NCBI GenBank assembly: GCA_947074345.1 | Contig: CAMTPH010000009.1 | Span: 1-51,486, forward strand | Source of the DNA: an uncultured Bacteroides sp. | GTDB taxonomy: Bacteria; Bacteroidota; Bacteroidia; Bacteroidales; Bacteroidaceae | Direction of reading: 5' to 3' | Length of the DNA: 51,486 nucleotides | Translations under genes and position numbers: made by a program | Shown: positions 29,943 to 38,251 of the stretch, one piece after another | How positions within the stretch are numbered: the first letter of the stretch is position 1 | Layout of the letters: each line of letters opens with the position of its first letter | The notes under the pieces: generated by a model | What the model was told of the DNA's origin: nothing | What the model saw: only the letters and a program-made list of their open reading frames with translations | Database searches by the model: none

Positions 29943-30218
29943 ATGAAAGAACAAGATCTTAAAATGGTTTTAAAGGATTTTGCTACTCGCATCGAATACG
30001 TACGCGAAAACATGAAGAAAGATGAAAAAGGCTTGAAACCTCATTTGAAATCTTTATTCGCAGCAAAAGACAATCTACTTGCAGTTATTGAAAGCAATGT
30101 GGCATCTGTATTACTTACATTTGATGCTATCGAAGTGCTGGATAAAGTTATCGATAAAGAAGATAAGAAAGCAGAAAAGCTTTCGAATGAAGAAATCTCT
30201 AAATATGATAAAGAATAA
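29943..30218 (+). CDS. Hypothetical small charged protein
   Basis: 91 aa Lys/Asp/Glu-rich ORF with its own intergenic regions and a strong terminator. Confidence 0.65.
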   Translation: MKEQDLKMVLKDFATRIEYVRENMKKDEKGLKPHLKSLFAAKDNLLAVIESNVASVLLTFDAIEVLDKVIDKEDKKAEKLSNEEISKYDKE

Positions 30219-30246
30219 CTGCTTGGGTTAACAAAGCAAACTGAAC

Positions 30247-30286
30247 AAAATAAGGGTAGCATTTTTATTCATGCTACCCTTATTTT
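30247..30286. terminator. Bidirectional terminator
   Basis: Perfect 16-bp stem AAAATAAGGGTAGCAT/ATGCTACCCTTATTTT between convergent genes. Confidence 0.9.
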
Positions 30287-30308
30287 ATGGAATCTATTTC
30301 GACTCTGT

Positions 30309-32891
30309 TTATCGAATGATAACCTTAACAGCTTCGTTGCCTTTGCGCACAATATAATATCCTTGCTCGGCTATCGAAATCACTGTTTGAGTTGATGAGG
30401 CTACTGTGTGAAACACTTTCTTACCCTCGATGTTGTAAACCTCAATAACTTCTCCCATTGCTGAAGCTACCTTTATTGAGTTTCCATCTATCATCAACCA
30501 ATTTTGTTGTGCTATATCTTTGATACCTGTTCCTGTAAGGTTGATAATCACCTCATCGGATGAACTAGATAACTTAGTGCCTGATACTGCTTTTACCGTA
30601 TAGCTATAGATATTTCCAGCCTCTAATCCTTCAATAAGATAAGTAGGCTCTGTGATACTTACATCTTTAATCTTCTCACGCTTGTAGTTCTTCCAGTCTG
30701 TTTCAGTACTTGCTGTACGCGTTTGTTGCGATGCATTATAAACATTAGCATTCGGGTATTGGGCTGTTTCATCGCCACGCAATACAATGATTTCGTCAAT
30801 GTTGATTGGTGAACTTTTCATGGCCATGCACTTCACTGTAGATGCTTCAGTACCATTCGTAAATAGGAATACATACGTGCTAGCTACATCATTTACAGTA
30901 ATTGTGCTTGTTTTAGAATCAGATGATACTGTAAGGTAGCCGGTACCCGATTTGGTTTGTGCCTTAACAACAAATGTAAATGTACCATCGTAGTCTGATA
31001 AATCAAGGCTTGGAGTTGTGATATGCCCGTACGAACTTCCTGATGCTATCTTACAGAATCCACCTGCTTGAAATACTTTTGTACCTGTCCAACCAGTATT
31101 TTGTGTGTATTGATCGAGTTTGCTAGCTATATCGGTGCTGTTTGGCGAAGCAACACTTCCGGCACTCATCTTAGCGAAATCCTCAGTGATAGCAATCGTT
31201 TCAATATTCTTTTCAACGAGCTGATTAAGGGTTAATAGATAGCTTTCGGCCTCACCAACCGCTTCCCATGAAGCCAATACGCTACTTTGCGAAACTTGAT
31301 TGATAACAGGCGACTCAGGAGTCTTCAGATAGTTAGCCATGAAGTTGAAGCTAACTATTCCGTTTTTATTCGTAATATCAGTAATCCATTTGTTGGTGTT
31401 CTGTCCACTCCAATTCTTAGACGAAGGGGTCGATTCATCAGTAAACTCATTATTGCCATAGCTATTTGGGAATAAGTCGTATTGGTAGTTAGAATAACTA
31501 GGTTTATTGTCAGCACATATCAGTTTAACACGTGGATGTGATGTGATATCGTTTACTGTATTGTTTTCCCAATAAGTTTGATTGTAGTCGATATGAGTAA
31601 TCATCATACCACTAGCCGGTAACTCCGCGTCCCATTTTACCGGTTGACGGTTTTCAATCAAGAAGAATTCATTCTTGTTGGCTGTAGTCAACTTGTATGC
31701 TACATTATTTTCTAGGATATTTGGCAGAGTCATGCCGTCCATTGGTTCATCAATCTCTTGTGGCTCCATCCATCCTACTGAATATCTTTCGAATGCTGAG
31801 TAGCCCGCTGGTGTCTTAGAGTCATTATTGTAGCAACCATATTCCATTACATCGTAAGGGCCTAGTATGTATACCTCTGCATCTTCAGTATTATATAAAT
31901 CGGGTAAACCTAGAACATGGCTAAACTCGTGACAGAATGTACCGATGCTGCTTGATGTGCTTCCTCTATTGCCAGCCAACTCCGACGAACAAGCGTAAGT
32001 GTTAATTGCTTTACCATCGATGCTTAATGTTGATCCTGCTCCTGCAAGACTCCACATGTGTGGCCAAATAGTATCATCGCTAGCACCGGCATGTTCTCCA
32101 TATCCGGCATAGATAACATATACCATATCTACAACACCATCGTTATCATTGTCGTATTGAGCGAAGTTAGTTCCATAAGTAGATTTAGCTAAGTTACAAG
32201 CATCTATAATCATCTTTTCCGGTCTTACGTCGTATCCATAAAAATCATTTGCACCATAGTAATCCATGTTGTTATTCAACTTTACTGGACCCACTACGTC
32301 AAAATCAGGTTCGAATACATGCGATGATTGGTCTAAGAAGTAATCGCGTGCGCTTCCTGTTGTTCCATCTTCATTGAATCCCGGTTCATTCATCATCCTA
32401 TTGTGGTAATCTTGCGAGAAGGTAAATGCATTATCTTTAAATTCAACAAGAATGATTAGTCCCTTAATCTTTCCGTTAGTTGGGAAAGCTCCTGCTCTAG
32501 TACTATTTGCACGAGTTGCAGGTGCATTTACTTGTCTAGCTCTCGACATCGATTGCTGATAGTAAAGGTCGAAATTTCCTTTATCTAATGATTTGATGAA
32601 ATTTAGTTCGCTAACTGTGCGTTTGCTTACATCATTCGCTTTTGGTGCATTTATAATGTGAAGATTGCCTTGGCTATCTTGTGTGGCATAGCGCATAAAA
32701 CCTTCGCTATCTTTCAAAAGAGCGTATCCGTCAGTAGTAGTTTTCATGTTAGCATTTTCATCACCCTTTAGTAGGATGTACATCGTGCTACCATCAGGCT
32801 GTGTAATCAATATACTGTCTCTTAAAGCAGGAGCTGCAATTACCGAAATGTAGAGACAAGTAAATGCTAATAAGGCTAATAGTCTTTTCAT
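30309..32891 (-). CDS. Secreted M6 family metalloprotease with C-terminal sorting-like domain
   Basis: 860 aa; signal peptide; zinc motif HEFSHVLGLPD; C-terminal beta-rich tail NIEGKKVFHTVASSTQTVISIAEQGYYIVRKGNEAVKVIIR resembling a T9SS type-A domain. Confidence 0.9.
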   Translation of the reverse strand: MKRLLALLAFTCLYISVIAAPALRDSILITQPDGSTMYILLKGDENANMKTTTDGYALLKDSEGFMRYATQDSQGNLHIINAPKANDVSKRTVSELNFIKSLDKGNFDLYYQQSMSRARQVNAPATRANSTRAGAFPTNGKIKGLIILVEFKDNAFTFSQDYHNRMMNEPGFNEDGTTGSARDYFLDQSSHVFEPDFDVVGPVKLNNNMDYYGANDFYGYDVRPEKMIIDACNLAKSTYGTNFAQYDNDNDGVVDMVYVIYAGYGEHAGASDDTIWPHMWSLAGAGSTLSIDGKAINTYACSSELAGNRGSTSSSIGTFCHEFSHVLGLPDLYNTEDAEVYILGPYDVMEYGCYNNDSKTPAGYSAFERYSVGWMEPQEIDEPMDGMTLPNILENNVAYKLTTANKNEFFLIENRQPVKWDAELPASGMMITHIDYNQTYWENNTVNDITSHPRVKLICADNKPSYSNYQYDLFPNSYGNNEFTDESTPSSKNWSGQNTNKWITDITNKNGIVSFNFMANYLKTPESPVINQVSQSSVLASWEAVGEAESYLLTLNQLVEKNIETIAITEDFAKMSAGSVASPNSTDIASKLDQYTQNTGWTGTKVFQAGGFCKIASGSSYGHITTPSLDLSDYDGTFTFVVKAQTKSGTGYLTVSSDSKTSTITVNDVASTYVFLFTNGTEASTVKCMAMKSSPINIDEIIVLRGDETAQYPNANVYNASQQTRTASTETDWKNYKREKIKDVSITEPTYLIEGLEAGNIYSYTVKAVSGTKLSSSSDEVIINLTGTGIKDIAQQNWLMIDGNSIKVASAMGEVIEVYNIEGKKVFHTVASSTQTVISIAEQGYYIVRKGNEAVKVIIR

Positions 32892-33108
32892 ATATGATAT
32901 AATCTTAAATTAAGTGTCAGAAGACAAAAGTATAAAATTAGTCAACTGATTGTAAGAAATATGTATATTAATCTCTCATTGACTTAAAATAATTGCTGTA
33001 GCTTAACAATTATCCGCTCTTATGTGTTAAATTTGTTTTTAATGGTTTTACTCTTGCTCTTTTTTAATTAATTAGTTTAAACTTTGACCTTTATTCTGTA
33101 AGATAGCT

Positions 33109-33116
33109 TATTTTTG
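33109..33116 (+). promoter_or_regulatory. Putative promoter: TTTG (33083-33086) plus -7 box TATTTTTG
   Basis: TTTG-N22-TAnnTTTG architecture upstream of ATG 33144. Confidence 0.55.
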
Positions 33117-33143
33117 CATGATAAAGGAATTTAGATAAATAGT

Positions 33144-35027
33144 ATGAAGAGATCTTTTCGCAAAGCAGTAAGTATTATAATTATTATAATCACATTATAT
33201 TCATGTGCAAGCATCGGGCGACCTGATGGTGGTATCTATGATGAAATACCCCCACGCTTTATCGGTAGTAAGCCAGAAGCCGGTGAGTTGAATGTTGATA
33301 AGAATAAGATAACACTTGAATTTGATGAGTTTATAAAGCTTGAGAAAGCAAGCGAAAAGATAACTATCTCACCTCCACAAGTACAAATGCCCGAGATTCG
33401 CGCTTCGGGTAAGAAGATACACATCAACTTATTAGACTCTTTAAAGCCTAATACGACATATACTGTAGACTTTTCGGATGCGATTGTCGATAATAATGAA
33501 GGCAATCCGTTGGGTAACTTCACCTATACATTCTCTACCGGCGAAAGAATTGATACCATGGAAGTATCGGGTACATTGCTTGAGGCATCAAACCTAGAGC
33601 CTATTAAAGGAATGATGGTTGGTCTTCATGCTAATCTTGAAGACTCTGCCTTTACAACTACCCCTTTTGATCGTGTAGCACGTACTGATAGTCGCGGCAA
33701 GTTTCGAATCAAAGGTGTAGCACCCGGCTCTTACCGTATATATGCATTGCAAGATGTAGATCAAAACTTTGCTTTTTCACAAAAGAGTGAAGCCTTAGCC
33801 TTCAATGATTCATTGGTGATACCTTCATCAGAGCTTCGTATGCATCACGATACAATCTGGAGAGACTCAATCACTTACGATACGATTATAAGTCACATGC
33901 ATCCCTACTACTTGCCCGATGATATCATTCTTCGCTCATTCAAAGAGGATGTCAATAATCAGTATCTTATTAAGAGCGAACGCTTGAATCCGGAGATGTT
34001 CTCTTTTTACTTTGCAAACAAGGCAGATACGCTTCCTACGTTAAAGGGATTGAACTTTGATGAGAAAGAAGCCTTTGTGATTGAATCGAGTTTACACAGA
34101 GATACGATACATTATTGGATTAAAGACTCTTTGTTATACAAACAAGATACCCTAAAACTAAGCCTGCAGTATCTATATACAGATACAGCCAACCAGTTAG
34201 TGCCACGTATAGATACCATACGCTTGGTTCCAAAGAACGTTAAGAAGCAGCCTGTAGAGTCTAAACGAAGCAAGAGAAACAAGAAAGATGACGAGGATGA
34301 CGAAAAAGAGCAGACTGTATTTATGCAGGTTGTAACTAAAGCTCCTCCTACCATGAATGTATACGATTATGTTTCATTTACATTCCCCGAGCCGGTGGCT
34401 TCTATTGATACTTCTGCCATTCATTTAAATTTGAAAGTAGATACATTGTGGCAAGAAGTTCCGTTTGTTTTTGAACAAGATTCTTTGAACCTACGTAAGT
34501 ATAATTTGTTATATGACTGGGACTTTACTCAAGAATATGAACTTACAGTCGATTCAGCCTCCATGTATGGGTTGTATGGATTGCATAATGATAAGATAAA
34601 ACAATCATTCAAAATACGCTCAGAAGAAGAGTATGCTAACATCTTCTTTAATGTTACAGGTGCAGATCCTAATGCATTTGTAGAGCTTTTAGATACACAA
34701 GATAAAGTTGTGCGAAGCGTTAAAGTCAGAAACGGCTCAGCTGATTTCTATTTCCTTAATCCAGGGAAATATGGTGCACGACTTATCAATGATACCAACG
34801 GAAATGGTATTTGGGATACTGGCCTTTACGAAGAAAAACGACAACCGGAAGAGGTGTTCTATTATCCACAATTCCTAGAGCCTAAAGCCAATTGGGAGTT
34901 GAATCAGGATTGGAATATCAATGCGGTGTCACTAGATAAACAGAAACCTAGTGAACTAAAAAAACAGAAACCTGATGAAGAGAAAAAACGTAGTAAGAAC
35001 GAAACCAGAACAAGCAACCGTAAATAG
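33144..35027 (+). CDS. Ig-like (Big_5) domain lipoprotein
   Basis: 627 aa; lipobox TLYSC; PPRFIGSKPEAGELNVDKNKITLEFDEFIKLE... NTTYTVDFSDAIVDNNEGNPL. Confidence 0.82.
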   Translation: MKRSFRKAVSIIIIIITLYSCASIGRPDGGIYDEIPPRFIGSKPEAGELNVDKNKITLEFDEFIKLEKASEKITISPPQVQMPEIRASGKKIHINLLDSLKPNTTYTVDFSDAIVDNNEGNPLGNFTYTFSTGERIDTMEVSGTLLEASNLEPIKGMMVGLHANLEDSAFTTTPFDRVARTDSRGKFRIKGVAPGSYRIYALQDVDQNFAFSQKSEALAFNDSLVIPSSELRMHHDTIWRDSITYDTIISHMHPYYLPDDIILRSFKEDVNNQYLIKSERLNPEMFSFYFANKADTLPTLKGLNFDEKEAFVIESSLHRDTIHYWIKDSLLYKQDTLKLSLQYLYTDTANQLVPRIDTIRLVPKNVKKQPVESKRSKRNKKDDEDDEKEQTVFMQVVTKAPPTMNVYDYVSFTFPEPVASIDTSAIHLNLKVDTLWQEVPFVFEQDSLNLRKYNLLYDWDFTQEYELTVDSASMYGLYGLHNDKIKQSFKIRSEEEYANIFFNVTGADPNAFVELLDTQDKVVRSVKVRNGSADFYFLNPGKYGARLINDTNGNGIWDTGLYEEKRQPEEVFYYPQFLEPKANWELNQDWNINAVSLDKQKPSELKKQKPDEEKKRSKNETRTSNRK

Positions 35028-35862
35028 TTTACGGTTAGTAATCTTCTCTCTATTAATTGTAGTTGTTGGGGCTATTGCTTCTCCTGCGTCGTCACAATGT
35101 ACGTTGCAGAATAAAGCTTTTAGTGCTGGCGAATGTGTGACATATAACCTTTATTTCAATTGGAAGTTTATCTGGTTGAAGGCAGGGATAGCCACAATGA
35201 CCACTAAAGGAACTGTTATTAATGGTGAGTCGGGCTTTGAAACTGAGTTATTGTCGATAAGTAGCAAGCGTGTCGATTTCTTTTTCAAGATGCGTGATAC
35301 ATTGACAAGTGTCATTACCGAAAGACTAGAACCCCGCTATTATCGTAAAGGTGCATTAGAAGGTAAGCACTACTCGGTAGACGAAGCATGGTTCTCGTAC
35401 AAAGACGGTCTGAGTATTGTAGAGCAAAAGCGTACATACAAAGATGGCAGTATGATACAAACCACAGATAGTAGCTCTACTTGTATCTTTGATATGTTGA
35501 GTATGCTCTCGCAAGCTCGTTCTTATGACTTCAGTAACTATAAGAAAGGTCAACGCATATACTTCAATATGGCAACCGGAAAGAGAGTTGTTCAAGAATC
35601 GTTATTGTACGAAGGAAAAGAAAATATAAAGGCCGATGATGGCAATACCTACCGCTGCTTGGTGTTTACCTTTGTTGAACATGGGGTAGTAACCGAAGGG
35701 CAACAAAGCGATCAAAACAAAGAGGTAGTGACTTTCTACGTTACCGACGACGAAAATCACATACCCATTCGGCTCGACTTTTACCTAAACTTCGGTTCGG
35801 CTAAAGCATTTATGAAAAGTATTGTCGGAAACAGATATCCGCTTACTTCTCTTGTTCGATAG
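34975..35862 (+). CDS. DUF3108 domain-containing secreted protein
   Basis: 295 aa; signal-like LRLVIFSLLIVVVGAIASPASSQ, then AGECVTYNLYFNWKFIWLKAGIATM. Overlaps the upstream gene by 53 nt. Confidence 0.8.
   Translation: MKRKNVVRTKPEQATVNSLRLVIFSLLIVVVGAIASPASSQCTLQNKAFSAGECVTYNLYFNWKFIWLKAGIATMTTKGTVINGESGFETELLSISSKRVDFFFKMRDTLTSVITERLEPRYYRKGALEGKHYSVDEAWFSYKDGLSIVEQKRTYKDGSMIQTTDSSSTCIFDMLSMLSQARSYDFSNYKKGQRIYFNMATGKRVVQESLLYEGKENIKADDGNTYRCLVFTFVEHGVVTEGQQSDQNKEVVTFYVTDDENHIPIRLDFYLNFGSAKAFMKSIVGNRYPLTSLVR
35016..35036 (+). other. Hairpin AACCGTAAA-TAG-TTTACGGTT with the upstream stop codon as loop
   Basis: Perfect 9-bp stem; the TAG loop at 35025-35027 is the stop of the 33144-35027 CDS. 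Confidence 0.8.
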
Positions 35863-36259
35863 TAAATGGCACAGTCTGTTCCATTCTAAATACACTCGAT
35901 TGGAAAGTAGCTACCAACTGATCATTCTGATTGGTAATATCCACCTGATAACAGCCGGTAGTTTTACCAATATATCGTTCGGTAGCAATTGCATAAAGCG
36001 TATCACCTGCACCGCTTGCGCGCAAAAAGGTGATATTAGAAGATAAAGAAAAAGATAATTGACCGTGTGAGTTGGCAGCTGCTGCCAAAGCCAAGTCAGC
36101 TAAAGTAAATATAGCACCTCCTTGCGTACGATTTCCCGCATTGAGGTGTTCTTTTTTTATCTCTAGTTTGGCTTTGCTATAGCCTTTGCGTACCTCCATG
36201 AGTACGATGCCGTTTTCTTTGGCGAATAGATCGTTTGCGAAGAATTCTTGTGGAGTCAT
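35843..36259 (-). CDS. Hotdog-fold PaaI-like thioesterase
   Basis: 138 aa; HLNAGNRTQGGAIFTLADLALAAAANS matches the hotdog active-site helix. Confidence 0.88.
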   Translation of the reverse strand: MTPQEFFANDLFAKENGIVLMEVRKGYSKAKLEIKKEHLNAGNRTQGGAIFTLADLALAAAANSHGQLSFSLSSNITFLRASGAGDTLYAIATERYIGKTTGCYQVDITNQNDQLVATFQSSVFRMEQTVPFTIEQEK

Positions 36260-36388
36260 TGTTTGTTCGATTTTAAGGTGGGAGAGAGGCTGTTTATGGC
36301 CTCAATGATACAAAAGAAGGAGCTAAATGCAGAAACCATTGATTTCCTCTTTAACTCCTTTCTCTATATTCTATCTCTGAATTGTTTC

Positions 36389-37864
36389 TTATTTATTCAA
36401 TCGCCACTCAGAGCCATCTTTGGTATCTTTGATTTCAAAGCCCAAAGCTGTCAATTCATTGCGAATCATATCTGATGTAGCCCAGTCTTTATTGGCTTTC
36501 GCTCTATTGCGTTGCTCAAGTAGCATATCAACTACACGACCATAAGCAGCTTCGCGACCATCCGATGAGCCTTTTTCCTCTTTCAATCCCAACACATCGA
36601 AGCTGAATAGGTGGAATACCTCTTTCAACTCTTTCAAGTCGGCCTCGTTGATCGTATTGTTGCCAGCTACGATATTGTTTACCATCTTAGCAGCATCAAA
36701 CAGGTGAGCTATCACGATAGGTGTATTCATGTCGTCGTTCATTGCATCGTAGCATTTAGCACGAAGTGTAGAAACATCGACAGTCGAAGTAGCAGCAGGA
36801 GTAATCTTATCGATAGCATTGATCGCTTCAGTTAAGCGAAGCAATCCTTTCTCGGCAGCTTGAAGCGCTTCGTTGCTAAAGTCTACAGTGCTGCGATAGT
36901 GAGCTTGTAGAATGAAGAAACGAATCGTCATAGGCGAGTAAGCCTGCGCCAATATAGGGTTTGAGCCCTCAAAGAACTCATCCAGTGTGATGAAGTTGCC
37001 CAACGACTTACCCATCTTCGTACCGTTGATGGTAATCATGTTGTTGTGCATCCAGTATTGCACCATATCATCGCCTTGCGAAGCTACCGATTGAGCAATC
37101 TCACATTCGTGATGAGGGAATACCAAGTCCATACCACCACCATGAATATCGAAGTGTTCGCCAAGATATTTGCGTCCCATTGCGGTACATTCAGCATGCC
37201 ATCCTGGGAATCCATCACTCCATGGTGAAGGCCAACGCATGATGTGTTCAGGTTGCGCTTTCTTCCACAAAGCAAAATCGGCAGGGTTGCGTTTCTCGCT
37301 TTGTCCGTCCAATTCGCGTGTCGTATTAAGCACATCTTCCAAGTTTCTACCCGATAGTTTACCATAGTTATGATCTGCATTGTACTTAGCAACATCAAAG
37401 TAAACCGAGCCTTCGCTTGTATAGGCGTAACCGTTGTCAAGAATCTTTTGAACCAATTCAATCTGTTCGATGATATGACCCGAAGCATGCGGTTCGATAC
37501 TTGGCGATAGCACGTTCAAAGCTTCCATCGCTTTGTGGTAACGGTTCAAGTAGTATTGCACCACTTCCATCGGCTCCACTTGATCTAAGCGTGCCTTTTT
37601 AGCGATTTTATCTTCGCCTTCGTCAGCATCGTGCTCCAAGTGGCCTACATCGGTAATGTTGCGTACGTAGCGCACCTTGTAACCAATGTGAGTTAAGTAG
37701 CGGAATAATACGTCGAAAGTGATTGCAGGACGAGCATGTCCCAAATGCGCATCACCATAAACTGTTGGTCCACAAACATACATACCTACATTAGGTGCAT
37801 GAAGCGGTACAAACAGCTCTTTTTTTCTATCTAGTGTGTTGTAAACGGTCAGTTTTTGTTCCAT
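36389..37864 (-). CDS. cysS: Cysteine--tRNA ligase
   Basis: [36 protein letters not shown]. Start placed at [10 protein letters not shown]. Confidence 0.98.
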   Translation of the reverse strand: MEQKLTVYNTLDRKKELFVPLHAPNVGMYVCGPTVYGDAHLGHARPAITFDVLFRYLTHIGYKVRYVRNITDVGHLEHDADEGEDKIAKKARLDQVEPMEVVQYYLNRYHKAMEALNVLSPSIEPHASGHIIEQIELVQKILDNGYAYTSEGSVYFDVAKYNADHNYGKLSGRNLEDVLNTTRELDGQSEKRNPADFALWKKAQPEHIMRWPSPWSDGFPGWHAECTAMGRKYLGEHFDIHGGGMDLVFPHHECEIAQSVASQGDDMVQYWMHNNMITINGTKMGKSLGNFITLDEFFEGSNPILAQAYSPMTIRFFILQAHYRSTVDFSNEALQAAEKGLLRLTEAINAIDKITPAATSTVDVSTLRAKCYDAMNDDMNTPIVIAHLFDAAKMVNNIVAGNNTINEADLKELKEVFHLFSFDVLGLKEEKGSSDGREAAYGRVVDMLLEQRNRAKANKDWATSDMIRNELTALGFEIKDTKDGSEWRLNK

Positions 37865-38030
37865 AACATTCAATGTCTTTTCTTGTTTTGAAAACACAAA
37901 ATTAGAATAAATTCTTGATATAACAGCTACTACAAACTTTTTTTATAGTTAGTATACATATGGGGTAGGTGCTCATTAACAGGCTAATAACTCTTATTCA
38001 GTCTGTTAAATGGCATTTGCTAACTATCAC

Positions 38031-38115
38031 AACATCCCCATGTTTTGATATACAACACCCGGATGTTTTGGTGCACAACACCCGGATGTTCTTATGTAAA
38101 ACATCCGGGTGTTGT
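38031..38115. repeat. Modular intergenic repeat, copy 3: four 16-bp imperfect palindromes on a 23-bp period
   Basis: Units at 38031 AACATCCCCATGTTTT, 38054 AACACCCGGATGTTTT, 38077 AACACCCGGATGTTCT, 38100 AACATCCGGGTGTTGT. Confidence 0.95.
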
Positions 38116-38189
38116 TATACTTAAATGAATTGTTTTAATCTGTTCTACCTATAACTTGAGTGAGTTATGTATGAAACAATAACAAACAA

Positions 38190-38228
38190 AAATGCCGATA
38201 ACACATTTGTATCGTGCTATCGGCATTT
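38190..38228 (-). terminator. Pectinesterase gene terminator
   Basis: Minus strand AAATGCCGATA...TATCGGCATTT followed by TTGTTTG. Confidence 0.8.
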
Positions 38229-38251
38229 GTTTTATGATAATATCTCTCGAC

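Noticed and set aside
37084-37488. 134-aa minus-strand ORF inside cysS
   Set aside because: Alternative frame fully inside a well-supported cysS; no recognisable domain or start context.
16735-38115. Possible mini-CRISPR arrays
   Set aside because: 16-bp palindromic units with 7-bp linkers are far too short for repeat/spacer architecture, linkers are semi-conserved rather than unique, and no cas gene is present.
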